Shown: positions 9,358-17,197, numbered from the stretch's first letter. The stretch: DNA of 47,106 nucleotides from an uncultured Gemmiger sp. (GCA_944388245.1 CALXIA010000012.1:1-47106), one strand, 5' to 3'. A program made the numbers and translations. Notes: generated by a model not told the origin, from the letters alone.

Positions 9358-9908
9358 CCGGCGTTACCAAGCGATACGGCGGCGAAACGGTGCTGGAAAG
9401 CCTTACCCGCCGCCTGGAAGGGGTCACCGCGCTCATGGGTCCCTCTGGTCGGGGAAAAACCACCCTGGCCCGGCTGCTGCTGGGGCTGGAAAAACCGGAC
9501 AGCGGCCGGGTGGCGGTAACTGGCCGGCTGGCGGCGGTGTTTCAGGAGGACCGGCTTTGCCCCCAGCTGAACGCTGTGGCCAACGTGGCGCTGGCGCTGC
9601 CCGGCCACGGCGAGGCATTGGCCCGGCAGGCACTGGAGGAGTTGGGCCTTTCCGATGAGGATCTGAACAAGCCCGCGGCGGTGCTCAGCGGCGGGCAGCA
9701 GCGGCGGGTCGCCCTGGCCCGGGCCATGCTGGCTCCGGCGGACGGGGTGGTGCTGGACGAGCCCTTCAAAGGGCTGGATGAGGCCACCGCCGCCCGGGCC
9801 ATGGCCTGGACCCGGCAAAAGGCCGCCGGCCGGTGGCTGCTGCTGATCACCCACGACCCGGAACAGGCCGCCTTTTTCGGCGGCACGCTCTGGCAGCTGG
9901 GCGGGTAG
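9342..9908 (+). CDS. ABC transporter ATP-binding protein (short form)
   Basis: ATPase subunit powering the importer from the cytoplasmic side. All nucleotide-binding motifs are present: Walker A GPSGRGKTT (residues 33-41), Q-loop VFQED, signature LSGGQQRRVALARA, Walker B GVVLDEP, D-loop GLDE and switch histidine in LLITHDP. At 188 residues it is shorter than the usual 240-260 of SsuB/TauB-type subunits: the region between Walker A and the Q-loop is compact and the protein ends soon after the H-loop. Since the frame is clean and ends before a strong terminator, this looks like a natural short form and not a frameshift. GGGGGAGG precedes the ATG. Confidence 0.92.
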   Translation: MYAELTGVTKRYGGETVLESLTRRLEGVTALMGPSGRGKTTLARLLLGLEKPDSGRVAVTGRLAAVFQEDRLCPQLNAVANVALALPGHGEALARQALEELGLSDEDLNKPAAVLSGGQQRRVALARAMLAPADGVVLDEPFKGLDEATAARAMAWTRQKAAGRWLLLITHDPEQAAFFGGTLWQLGG

Positions 9909-9949
9909 GCGGCGGTTTCCCTTTGGGGGAATCTCTTCCCACACAACAG

Positions 9950-9990
9950 AGCGGGGCGCCCGGTTTTGCAAACCGAGCGCCCCGCTTTTT
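9950..9990 (+). terminator. Intrinsic terminator after ABC importer operon
   Basis: Inverted repeat AGCGGGGCGC/GCGCCCCGCT extended by CGGTTT/AAACCG, with one mismatch, followed by TTTTT. Confidence 0.9.
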
Positions 9991-9997
9991 CTTTATC

Positions 9998-10027
9998 TTG
10001 ACAAGCCCTACTCTACTATGTTAGACT
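9998..10027 (+). promoter_or_regulatory. Promoter of blaI-M56 operon
   Basis: Perfect -35 TTGACA (9998-10003), 18-bp spacer, extended -10 TGT-TAGACT (10019-10027). It lies just after the terminator of the importer operon. The left operator dyad overlaps the -10. Confidence 0.75.
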
Positions 10028-10057
10028 TAACACAGCAATAACTCTAATGCAGTAGAG
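10011..10057 (+). promoter_or_regulatory. Double operator for the BlaI-type repressor
   Basis: Two related dyads of form TCTA-N6-TAGA. Left, 10011-10026: CTCTACTATGTTAGAC. Right, 10042-10057: CTCTAATGCAGTAGAG, palindromic except for one central pair. Their starts are 31 bp apart, close to three helical turns, so two repressor dimers could sit on the same DNA face. The left one covers the -10 and the right one lies between the transcription start and the ribosome binding site. Binding by the adjacent repressor is inferred from position and symmetry. Confidence 0.65.
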
Positions 10058-10069
10058 GAGGTGTCATCC

Positions 10070-10444
10070 ATGGAAACGCCCAAGATCTTCGAGAGCGAAT
10101 ATCGGTTCTGCCTGATCTTATGGGCTCATGAGCCGATCAAGAGCAGCGAGCTGGTGGCCCTGTGTCGGGAGCAGCTGGGCTGGAAGCCCACCACCACCTA
10201 CACCGTAATCAAGCGGCTGGCCCAGCGAGGGGTACTGGTGAACGAGAACACGGTGGTGCGCAGCCTGGTGAGCAAAGACCAGGTGCAGGATGCCGAGATC
10301 GATGAGATGGTGGAGAAGAAGTTTGAGGGGTCGTTGCCCGCCTTTCTGGCGGCGTTCACCCGGCACCGGAAGATGACCGACCGGGAGATTGACCAGGTGC
10401 AGCGGATGATCGACGAGTACCGAAAGGAGAACCGCCATGAGTGA
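10070..10444 (+). CDS. BlaI/MecI/CopY-family transcriptional repressor
   Basis: A 124-residue winged-helix repressor. The N-terminal domain (about 5-75) binds DNA: ESEYRFCLILWAHEPIKSSELVALC followed by TTTYTVIKRLAQRGVLV, the characteristic TT-T-..RL..KG..  pattern of BlaI. The C-terminal part (about 80-124) forms the dimer and carries the region where BlaR1-type proteases cut. The ATG at 10070 is preferred to a GTG three codons upstream because AGGAGG lies 8 nt before it. Its stop overlaps the start of the M56 gene by 8 nt, so repressor and sensor protease are made together. It probably represses its own operon through the double dyad upstream. No beta-lactamase or CopA-like gene is nearby. 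Confidence 0.93.
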   Translation: METPKIFESEYRFCLILWAHEPIKSSELVALCREQLGWKPTTTYTVIKRLAQRGVLVNENTVVRSLVSKDQVQDAEIDEMVEKKFEGSLPAFLAAFTRHRKMTDREIDQVQRMIDEYRKENRHE

Positions 10445-12581
10445 GGTATTCCTGACCCTGTTCAACCGCAGCCTGAACGCCTGCTGGCTGATCGCAGTGG
10501 TGCTGGTGCTGCGGCTGGTGTTCTGCGGCGCGCCCCGGTGGCCCCGGCTGCTGCTGTGGGCGCTGGTGGGATTCCGGCTGCTGCCCCTCTCGATTCCTCA
10601 TCCCTGGAGCCTGGTGCCCACCCGGGAGGTGCTGCCGCAGGAGATGCTCTACTCCCCCACTCCGCACATCGAGAGCGGTATCCCGGCAGTGGATGCGGTG
10701 GTGAATCCAGCCTTTACCTCTTCCCTGGCCCCCGACCCGGCAGCCAGTGTCAACCCCTTGCAGATTCTTACCTGGCTGGCCGGCTGGGTGTGGCTGATCG
10801 GGCTGGCGGGGATGCTGCTCTACGCGGCTATCAGCTGGCTGCGGCTGAAAGGACGGCTGCGCACAGCCGTGCGGATGAAGGGGAATATCTGGCAGTCCGA
10901 CCGGATCGCCGCCCCCTTTGTACTGGGATTTTTCCGTCCCCGCATCTATCTGCCCTTTTCCCTGCCGGAAAGCGCGCTTTCCTCGGTGATCGCCCATGAG
11001 CAGTCCCACATTGCCCGCAAGGATCACTGGTTCAAGCCGCTGGGCTTTGCGTTCTTGGCGGTATACTGGTTCAATCCCGCGATCTGGCTGGCCTATATTC
11101 TGTTCTGCCGGGACATGGAGGCCGCCTGTGACGAGCGGGTGGTGCGGACGCTGGACCCGGCGGGCCGGGCGGACTACTCCCAGGCGCTGCTGGCCTGCAG
11201 CCTGCCCCGGCGGCGGGTGGCTCCCTGCCCCCTGGCCTTTGGCGAGGCGGGGGTGAAAAGCCGGGTGAAGGCGGTGCTGCGCTACAAAAAGCCGGCGGCC
11301 GTCCTGCTGGGGCTGCTGCTCTGTTCGGTGACCGTTGCCCTGATCTTTTTCGCCTACGATCCCCTGGACGATTCCCTGGATTGGGCCCGGGAACTGCGGC
11401 CCGAGGATGTGGCCCGCATCGAACTGGTGGTAATGCTCCAGGATACGGACAAACAGTATAAACAGTTGAGCGAGGAAGAAATCGTTCGGGCGGTGGCACT
11501 GATCAACGACTGCCGGGGCCGCCGGCTGAGCCGCCATGAAGCCCTGGCTGGCGGCGGCATCACCTTCTACGTGACCACCACCGACGGGATGACCCACACC
11601 GTTTCCAACAACGGAAACACCTATTTGGTAGTGGACGACGTATATTTTGATGCCGGGTACGACTGGCTGTCCGGCTGGGAGGCCGACTGGGGCGAGGGAA
11701 ACTCCCCCCTTCCCGAAGGGTTCCTTGCCAACATGGCGCTGGAATCCGAGGGCCTTCCCCAGCCATCCGCGGCGCTGAACGCCGCCATCCAGGCAGCGGT
11801 TCTGGGCCGGGCTGAAGCGCCGGTGCAGGCCCTTGTCGCCCGGGTGGAGAGCCACGCGGTGCTGGATATGACCCGGCAGGACGGGCTGGTAACCGTGTAC
11901 GCCCTGATCCGGGAGGAAACCTTTGACCTGACCGGCAGCGAACCGGTATCGGTCAGCAGCAGCGTGATCCCCACTGCGCTGACCTTCTCCGGCGATGAAA
12001 CCGCCGGGTATACCCTGCTGGACTACTGGACCGCCCAGGACGGCAGCCGCTACGAAAGCAGCATCCGGGAAACCTTCACCTCTCTGGCGGCCGAGCGGCT
12101 GTTTGCGGGGGATACGGTCTACTCCCGCCAGTTGGGCACGAGCAATCAGCAAAAGGCGCAGGCTGCCTGGGAACAGGCCCACGCGGAGGAACCGGCCGTC
12201 GGCAGCCCGGTGCAGGCGCCGGCCGTTCAGGTGGCCTTTGCGGACGAGGCCCTGCTGAGTGGTCTGGCTGAATACGACCAGTTTACCGACACTCCCTCCG
12301 ACTATCAGGTGCAGCTGGTATTTACCGCCGACGGGCCGGCAAGCAATTTCCGTTTCCTGGCCCTGACCCTGCTGGATGTGGACGCGGACGGGGCCATGCG
12401 GTTTTCCACCGAGGAGCTCTACGCTGCCGACCGGCTGCCGGTGGTGATCGAGACCACCTTCGCGGGGGCTGTGCCCGACCGGGGCATCACCTACATCGAC
12501 GGAAACGGTTTTGCCCGCTACTTTGCCCTCACCACCAGCGGCGCGGACGGCTCGCCGCTGCTGCTGGAATTTTTCGTCTGA
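10437..12581 (+). CDS. M56-family membrane metallopeptidase (BlaR1-like sensor protease)
   Basis: A 714-residue integral membrane protease that in BlaR1/MecR1 systems senses a signal outside and destroys the BlaI-type repressor inside. Hydrophobic segments near residues 13-30, 36-54, 108-134, 203-224 and 284-306. The zinc motif HEQSH is at 187-191, and Glu228 in CRDMEAACDERV is the likely third ligand. The outer domain (about 307-714) is not a penicillin-binding domain: I find no SxxK...KTG set. It is an unrecognised, mostly beta-looking region containing two hydrophilic repeats rich in Asp and Thr. So the signal is unknown and need not be a beta-lactam. Translationally coupled to the repressor. 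Confidence 0.9.
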   Translation: MSEVFLTLFNRSLNACWLIAVVLVLRLVFCGAPRWPRLLLWALVGFRLLPLSIPHPWSLVPTREVLPQEMLYSPTPHIESGIPAVDAVVNPAFTSSLAPDPAASVNPLQILTWLAGWVWLIGLAGMLLYAAISWLRLKGRLRTAVRMKGNIWQSDRIAAPFVLGFFRPRIYLPFSLPESALSSVIAHEQSHIARKDHWFKPLGFAFLAVYWFNPAIWLAYILFCRDMEAACDERVVRTLDPAGRADYSQALLACSLPRRRVAPCPLAFGEAGVKSRVKAVLRYKKPAAVLLGLLLCSVTVALIFFAYDPLDDSLDWARELRPEDVARIELVVMLQDTDKQYKQLSEEEIVRAVALINDCRGRRLSRHEALAGGGITFYVTTTDGMTHTVSNNGNTYLVVDDVYFDAGYDWLSGWEADWGEGNSPLPEGFLANMALESEGLPQPSAALNAAIQAAVLGRAEAPVQALVARVESHAVLDMTRQDGLVTVYALIREETFDLTGSEPVSVSSSVIPTALTFSGDETAGYTLLDYWTAQDGSRYESSIRETFTSLAAERLFAGDTVYSRQLGTSNQQKAQAAWEQAHAEEPAVGSPVQAPAVQVAFADEALLSGLAEYDQFTDTPSDYQVQLVFTADGPASNFRFLALTLLDVDADGAMRFSTEELYAADRLPVVIETTFAGAVPDRGITYIDGNGFARYFALTTSGADGSPLLLEFFV

Positions 12582-12594
12582 ACCCTTTCACCTG

Positions 12595-12634
12595 ACCGGC
12601 CTGTTCGGGAGAGATCCCGCGCAGGCCGGTTTTC
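12595..12634 (+). terminator. Terminator of blaI-M56 operon
   Basis: Stem ACCGGCCTG/CAGGCCGGT around a GC-rich loop that itself contains CGGGA/TCCCG, followed by TTTCTTT. Confidence 0.8.
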
Positions 12635-12656
12635 TTTGGATCGTTTGCGCAAAAAA

Positions 12657-12689
12657 GCCCGTGCGGCCGAAAAACCGGCCCACACGGGC
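12657..12689 (-). terminator. Terminator of rarA
   Basis: Stem GCCCGTG/CACGGGC with inner CGGCC-type pairing; on the minus strand it is followed by TTTTTT (12651-12656). It stands back to back with the plus-strand terminator of the convergent operon. Confidence 0.85.
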
Positions 12690-12717
12690 AAAGAGAAGCA
12701 GGATGCCGCACCATCCG

Positions 12718-13992
12718 TCAACGGCCGCCCCCGTTTTTGATCCGCTCCCAGTAGGCGCGGGCGGCCTGTTCGGTCTTGTTGTCGGCAAACTCATAGTATT
12801 TTGTACCCACCAGCGCGTCGGGCAGGTACTGCTGGGGCACCCAGCGGTTGGGGTAGCTGTGGGGGTACAGATAATTTTGCCCCTTCACCGCCGCGTCCTC
12901 CCCGTCGAAGTGCTTGTTTTGCAGCTGCCGCGGGATAGGGCCGCTTTTGCCCCGGCGGATGTCGTCCCAAGCGGCGTCCAGCGCCAGATAGGCGCTGTTG
13001 GACTTGGGGCTGGTGGCCACCAGGATCACCGCGTCGGCCAGCGGGATGCGGGCCTCGGGCAGCCCCAGCATGGTGGCCGCGTCCACCGCTGCCTTGACGA
13101 TGGGGATGATCTGGGGATAGGCCAGGCCCACGTCCTCGCAGGCGCAGACCATCAGCCGTCGGCAGGCGCTGATCAGGTCCCCCGCCTCCAGCAGCCGGGC
13201 CAGGTAGTGCACCGCCGCGTCCGGGTCGGAACCGCGCATGGATTTCTGGTAGGCGGAGAGGATGTCGTAGTGATCGTCCCCGTCCCGGTCGTACCGCATG
13301 GCGGTGCGGCGGGCCACCTGCTGCACCATCTCCAGGGTGACGCGGCGGCCCTCCGCCTCCCGGGGGGCGGCGGTCACCGCGAATTCCAGGCAGCCCAGCG
13401 CCTTGCGCATATCCCCGCCGGCGCTCTGGGCCAGGTAATCCAGCGCGTCCGGGTCGGCTTGCAGTGGTACGCCGTCCTCCTGCTCCAGCCGGGCCACCGC
13501 ATGGTCCAGCCCGGTGCGGATATCCGCCGGGGTCAGGGCCTTGAACTCGAACACGGTACAGCGGGAGAGCAGCGCGTTGTAAATATAGAAGTAAGGATTC
13601 TCGGTGGTGGAGGCGATCAGGGTGACCGACCCGTCCTCAATGCACTCCAGCAGGCTCTGCTGCTGCTTTTTGTTCAGGTACTGGATCTCGTCCAGATAGA
13701 GCAGCAGACCGTTTGCGCCCTGCAGGGTGCCGATCTCCGCCAGCACCGCCTTGATATCGCTGGTGGAGGCGCTGGTGCCGTTGAGTTTGTGCAGCCGCAT
13801 CCCGCTGTTCTCCGCGATGATTCGGGCCACGGTGGTTTTGCCGCAGCCGGAGGGCCCATAGAAGATCATGTTGGGCACCCGGCCGCTCTCCAGCGTGCGG
13901 CGGAACACCTTGCCCTCCCCCAGCAGATGCTGCTGGCCGCAGACCTCCGCCAGGGTGCGGGGCCGCAGCCGCTGCGCCAGCGGTTCAGCCAT
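12718..13992 (-). CDS. rarA: Replication-associated recombination protein A (RarA/MgsA)
   Basis: AAA+ ATPase of the clamp-loader clade that acts at stalled replication forks; cytoplasmic, tetrameric in known members. 424 residues, the usual length. The N-terminus MAEPLAQRLRPRTLAEVCGQQHLLG is typical. Walker A GPSGCGKTT (about 47-55), Walker B LLYLDEIQYLNKKQQQSLL, sensor-1 region TLIASTTENPYF, arginine finger region LLSRC. The C-terminal half contains the family motif GSDPDAAVHYLARLLEAGD and ends with YPHSYPNRWVPQQYLPD. The ATG at 13992 overlaps the esterase stop by 8 nt; upstream in-frame ATGs would extend into esterase sequence without family support. Downstream is a clear terminator. Confidence 0.96.
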   Translation of the reverse strand: MAEPLAQRLRPRTLAEVCGQQHLLGEGKVFRRTLESGRVPNMIFYGPSGCGKTTVARIIAENSGMRLHKLNGTSASTSDIKAVLAEIGTLQGANGLLLYLDEIQYLNKKQQQSLLECIEDGSVTLIASTTENPYFYIYNALLSRCTVFEFKALTPADIRTGLDHAVARLEQEDGVPLQADPDALDYLAQSAGGDMRKALGCLEFAVTAAPREAEGRRVTLEMVQQVARRTAMRYDRDGDDHYDILSAYQKSMRGSDPDAAVHYLARLLEAGDLISACRRLMVCACEDVGLAYPQIIPIVKAAVDAATMLGLPEARIPLADAVILVATSPKSNSAYLALDAAWDDIRRGKSGPIPRQLQNKHFDGEDAAVKGQNYLYPHSYPNRWVPQQYLPDALVGTKYYEFADNKTEQAARAYWERIKNGGGR

Positions 13993-14833
13993 GGCGATTC
14001 CCCTCCCCTCGGGTGACCGGGGCAGACCAGGCGGCATGCACCTGGCCGGCATAGCCGGGGGCGATGAACCGGTCGATGGCATAGACCAGGCTGCGGTCCC
14101 ACACGTCCCACTCGTGGCCGCCGTCCCACTCCATCCAGCCGAAATCCAGCGGCAGTTTTTCCCATTCCTCCCGCAGATTCACGTTCTGGTTGTAGATATA
14201 GTAAGGGGCAAAGTCCTGCCTGCCCACCGTGCAGAACAGCCGGGGCTGCTGCCCGGCGGGCAGACGGCTCACTTCCCGGGCCAGAGCGAACAGGTCCGCC
14301 TGGCGGGGCAGCTCGCTCACCGTGCCGAACACCGGTCCGAACACCTGCTGCACCATCGGGTTGACGGTGCGGGCCTCCAGCATCATGCCGATGTCCACAC
14401 AGCCGGAAAAACTGGCCGCCGCGGCGTACCGGTCCGGATGGCGCAGCGCCAGCAGCAGCGCGCCGTAGCCTCCCATGCTCAACCCAAAAACAAAGTTTTT
14501 CTCCCGCTCGGTGGGCAGACGGAAGTTGCGGGCCAGGTGCTCCGGCAATTCCTGGGTGAGCCAGGTCTGCCAGGCGGGGCCGGCGGCCATGTCCTGGTAG
14601 AAAGAGTTGGCCGCCTCGGGCATGACCAGCGCCAGGTTGTTGTCCTTGGCATAACGCACGGCGGCGGTGTTCTCCAGCCAGCAGTCGCAGTTGTTGCCAT
14701 AGCCGTGCAGCAGAGTCACCACCCCCGCCACCTCCCGGGTGGTGTTGGCGGTCTGGTCGGTGGGCAGGAAGATTTTGACCTCGCTCACCGACACCATCGC
14801 GTCGCTGCGGAATTTACAAGTCAGCATCGCCAT
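13985..14833 (-). CDS. Alpha/beta-hydrolase esterase (esterase D / tributyrin esterase-like)
   Basis: A 282-residue cytoplasmic serine hydrolase of the esterase D/EstA fold, probably cutting short-chain acyl or carbohydrate esters. Features: oxyanion region VVTLLHGYGNNCDCWLENT (about 38-56), nucleophile elbow GLSMGGYGALLLALRHPD (Ser in GLSMGG, about residue 117), an aspartate near VGRQDFAPYYI, and the catalytic histidine in GGHEWDVWDRSL. No signal peptide. Start ATG has AAAGGTG 7 nt upstream. It overlaps rarA by 8 nt and follows glyA across a strong hairpin; no promoter is visible between, so expression may depend on read-through or on a promoter inside glyA. True substrate unknown. Confidence 0.88.
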   Translation of the reverse strand: MAMLTCKFRSDAMVSVSEVKIFLPTDQTANTTREVAGVVTLLHGYGNNCDCWLENTAAVRYAKDNNLALVMPEAANSFYQDMAAGPAWQTWLTQELPEHLARNFRLPTEREKNFVFGLSMGGYGALLLALRHPDRYAAAASFSGCVDIGMMLEARTVNPMVQQVFGPVFGTVSELPRQADLFALAREVSRLPAGQQPRLFCTVGRQDFAPYYIYNQNVNLREEWEKLPLDFGWMEWDGGHEWDVWDRSLVYAIDRFIAPGYAGQVHAAWSAPVTRGEGNRHG

Positions 14834-14861
14834 ATCGTTTCACCTTTGCCTTCTACCGGGA

Positions 14862-14890
14862 AAAACGCCGCGCGGCCCGCGCGGCGTTTT
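14862..14890 (-). terminator. Terminator of glyA
   Basis: Perfect 13-bp stem AAAACGCCGCGCG/CGCGCGGCGTTTT with a 3-nt loop; TTTTT follows on the minus strand. The esterase start codon is only about 30 nt further on. Confidence 0.88.
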
Positions 14891-14895
14891 CAGGT

Positions 14896-16149
14896 TTATT
14901 CGTACAGGGGGAACCGGGCCACCAGATCGGCCACGCGGGCGGCCACATCCGCCTTGTGGGCCTCAAAGTCGTGGATGCAGTCCGCGATGCAGCCGGCGAT
15001 CACATCCATCTCGGCGGGGCCCATGCCGCGGGTGGTGACGGCGGGGGTGCCCAGCCGCACGCCGCTGGTGATGAAGGGGCTGCGCTTTTCACCGGGCACG
15101 GTGTTCTTGTTGGCGGTGATGTGCACCTCGTCCAGGTTGTGCTCCAGATCCTTGCCGGTGCACGCCTCGTCGGACAGATCCACCAGCATCAGGTGGTTGT
15201 CGGTGCCGCCGCTGACCAGCTTGACCCCCCGATCGGTCAGGCCCTTGGCCAGCGCCTGGGCGTTCTCCACCACCCGGCGAGCGTAGTCGGCAAATTCCGG
15301 CTTGAGGGCCTCCCCGAAGCAGACCGCCTTGGCGGCGATCACATGCTCCAGCGGGCCGCCCTGGGTGCCCGGGAAGATGGCCTTGTTGATCTTCTTGGCG
15401 ATCTCCTCGCTGTTGGTCAGGATCAGGCCGCCCCGGGGCCCGCGCAGGGTCTTGTGGGTGGTGGTGGTGACCACGTCCGCCCACTCCACCGGGTTTTGGT
15501 GCTGGCCGCCGGCCACCAGGCCCGCGATGTGGGCCATATCCACCATGAGCAGCGCGCCCACCTCGTGGGCAATGTCCGCGAACAGGTCGAACCGGATGGC
15601 GCGGCAATAGGCGGAAGCGCCCGCCACGATCAGCTTGGGCTTGCACTCCCGGGCCAGAGCGCGCACCGCGTCGTAATCAATGAAGCCGTTCTCGTCCACC
15701 CCGTAGGAAACAAAGTGATAATTCTTGCCGGACATATTCACCGGGCTGCCGTGGGTCAGGTGCCCGCCCTGGGACAGGTCCATGCCCAGGATGGTGTCCC
15801 CCAATTCCAGCAGGCCGAAGTAGACCGCCAGGTTGGCCTGGGCGCCGGAATGGGGCTGCACATTGGCGTACTTGGCGCCAAACAGCTTGCAGGCCCGGTC
15901 GATGGCGATCTGCTCCACCTGGTCCACCCAGGCGCAGCCGCCGTAGTACCGGTGGCCGGGATAGCCCTCGGCGTACTTGTTGGTGAGCACGCTGCCCATG
16001 GCGGCCATCACCGCGGGGCTGACGATGTTCTCGCTGGCGATCAGCTCGATGTTCTCCCGCTGGCGGGTGAGTTCCCGGTCCATGGCGGCGGCCACTTCGG
16101 GGTCGCTCTTGGCCACGAAGCCGATGGTGTCCATCATATCCTTGTACAT
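14896..16149 (-). CDS. glyA: Serine hydroxymethyltransferase
   Basis: PLP enzyme converting serine and tetrahydrofolate to glycine and 5,10-methylene-tetrahydrofolate, the main source of one-carbon units; cytoplasmic. 417 residues, normal length. Motifs: [38 protein letters not shown] at the N-terminus, [25 protein letters not shown], and the PLP-lysine motif [14 protein letters not shown] (Lys near residue 228). The ATG at 16149 gives the usual N-terminus ([11 protein letters not shown]) and has GAGAGGAAGGG before it. Monocistronic or leading a unit with esterase and rarA. The minus-strand promoter TTGTTT-18-TATAAT lies at 16201-16230. Confidence 0.98.
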   Translation of the reverse strand: MYKDMMDTIGFVAKSDPEVAAAMDRELTRQRENIELIASENIVSPAVMAAMGSVLTNKYAEGYPGHRYYGGCAWVDQVEQIAIDRACKLFGAKYANVQPHSGAQANLAVYFGLLELGDTILGMDLSQGGHLTHGSPVNMSGKNYHFVSYGVDENGFIDYDAVRALARECKPKLIVAGASAYCRAIRFDLFADIAHEVGALLMVDMAHIAGLVAGGQHQNPVEWADVVTTTTHKTLRGPRGGLILTNSEEIAKKINKAIFPGTQGGPLEHVIAAKAVCFGEALKPEFADYARRVVENAQALAKGLTDRGVKLVSGGTDNHLMLVDLSDEACTGKDLEHNLDEVHITANKNTVPGEKRSPFITSGVRLGTPAVTTRGMGPAEMDVIAGCIADCIHDFEAHKADVAARVADLVARFPLYE

Positions 16150-16200
16150 TGGTTTCCCTTCCTCTCTATTCTGGTGGCAAAGTTGTGCGGAATTGCTTCT

Positions 16201-16230
16201 ATTATAGCGCGGATCCCGGCCAAAAAACAA
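16201..16230 (-). promoter_or_regulatory. Promoter of glyA
   Basis: Minus strand: TATAAT (16201-16206) with TTGTTT (16225-16230) 18 bp upstream; 51 nt before the start codon. Confidence 0.6.
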
Positions 16231-16239
16231 GAGCGGGCA

Positions 16240-16269
16240 TTGTCAGAAACGGTCCGGGCGTGGTAAAAT
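16240..16269 (+). promoter_or_regulatory. Promoter of nth
   Basis: TTGTCA (16240-16245), 18-bp spacer, TAAAAT (16264-16269) preceded by TGG (extended -10). It is divergent from the glyA promoter, with only 9 bp between the two -35 elements. Confidence 0.75.
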
Positions 16270-16309
16270 AGGAAGAAATCGCAGAAATACGGTCGGGAGG
16301 GCTACATTT

Positions 16310-16951
16310 ATGACCAAAAAGCAACGGGCGCTGGAGGTCATCCAGCGTCTGAAAGACGAATACCCCCTGGCGGAGTGCACCCTGGACTACGACCACGCCT
16401 GGCAGCTGCTGGTGGAGGTGCGGCTGGCCGCCCAGTGCACCGACGCCCGGGTGAATGTGGTGGTGCAGGACCTGTTTGCCAAATACCCCAGCATCGAGGC
16501 GCTGGCCGCGGCCACGCCGGAGGCGATCGAGGAGATCGTGCGTCCCTGCGGGCTGGGCCGCAGCAAGGCCCGGGACATCAGCGCCTGTATGCGGATGCTG
16601 CGGGACGAGTTCGGCGGCAAGGTGCCGGACACCATGGAAGCGCTGCTGCGTCTGCCGGGGGTGGGCCGCAAGAGCGCCAACCTGGTGCTGGGGGATGTGT
16701 TCGGCAAGCCGGCCATCGTGACCGACACCCACTGCATCCGGTTGTGCAATCGCATCGGTCTGGTGGACAATGAGAAGGACCCGAAAAAGGTGGAGATGGC
16801 CCTGTGGAAGATCATCCCCCCCGAGGAGGGCAGCGATCTGTGCCACCGGTTCGTCATGCATGGCCGGGCGGTGTGCGACGCCCGCAAACCCAACTGCGCC
16901 GCCTGCTGTCTCAAGGACATCTGCCGCACCGGGGCGAAAGCCGACGGTTGA
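16310..16951 (+). CDS. nth: Endonuclease III (DNA glycosylase/AP lyase)
   Basis: Base-excision-repair enzyme that removes oxidised pyrimidines and nicks the abasic site. 213 residues, the usual size. The helix-hairpin-helix reads LPGVGRKSANLVLG with the catalytic lysine (about residue 121), and the catalytic aspartate lies in VTDTHCIR (about 139). The C-terminal [4Fe-4S] loop has its four cysteines in C-x6-C-x2-C-x5-C form (CDARKPNC..CC...C region, about 189-205). Start ATG preceded by GGGAGG. The stop codon overlaps the -35 of the next promoter. Confidence 0.97.
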   Translation: MTKKQRALEVIQRLKDEYPLAECTLDYDHAWQLLVEVRLAAQCTDARVNVVVQDLFAKYPSIEALAAATPEAIEEIVRPCGLGRSKARDISACMRMLRDEFGGKVPDTMEALLRLPGVGRKSANLVLGDVFGKPAIVTDTHCIRLCNRIGLVDNEKDPKKVEMALWKIIPPEEGSDLCHRFVMHGRAVCDARKPNCAACCLKDICRTGAKADG

Positions 16952-16976
16952 CAAATCCGCTCTGCCGCGCTATACT
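16948..16976 (+). promoter_or_regulatory. Promoter of the thiT leader
   Basis: Perfect TTGACA (16948-16953), 17-bp spacer, TATACT (16971-16976). The TGA stop of nth lies inside the -35 hexamer. Transcription would start about 10 nt before the TPP aptamer. Confidence 0.85.
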
Positions 16977-16991
16977 GTCTGCGGACATAAA

Positions 16992-17087
16992 AACAGGGGC
17001 GCTGGAGGCATCTCCGGCTGAGATCAGGGCAAAACGCAGCCCTGGGTCACCTTGAACCTGATCCGGGTAATGCCGGCGTAGGGAGTT
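16992..17087 (+). ncRNA. TPP riboswitch (thi box)
   Basis: Thiamine pyrophosphate-sensing aptamer in the thiT leader. The two conserved ligand-binding segments are present: CTGAGA at 17018-17023 (pyrimidine sensor arm) and ACCTGATCCGGGTAATGCCG from 17056 followed by GCGTAGGGA (pyrophosphate arm). The closing stem P1 is formed by bases near 16994 (CAGGGG region) and the terminal GGGAG. P3 pairs AGGGC with GCCCT around 17026-17043. A terminator hairpin follows at 17111-17150, so the switch probably ends transcription when TPP is bound. The regulated gene encodes a thiamine transporter, which fits. Confidence 0.95.
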
Positions 17088-17110
17088 TGAGGAATAAACG
17101 CATTTCGGCG

Positions 17111-17150
17111 CGCCTGTGTATGTATTTGGCATACGCAGGCGTTTTGTTTT
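17111..17150 (+). terminator. Riboswitch-controlled terminator (expression platform)
   Basis: 12-bp stem CGCCTGTGTATG/CATACGCAGGCG (one G-U pair) with a 7-nt loop, followed by TTTTGTTTT. It lies between the TPP aptamer and the thiT start. The upstream AAACGC (17096-17101 region) can pair with GCGTTT of the 3' arm and may be part of an antiterminator; that is inference. Confidence 0.85.
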
Positions 17151-17197
17151 GCGGGTTTTTATGGCCGGAATCTATCGGTAAAGTGAGGAACCGTATC

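Noticed and set aside
10437-12581. Beta-lactam sensor BlaR1
   Set aside because: The outer domain has no SxxK/SxN/KTG penicillin-binding set and no beta-lactamase gene is present, so only the protease half is supported.
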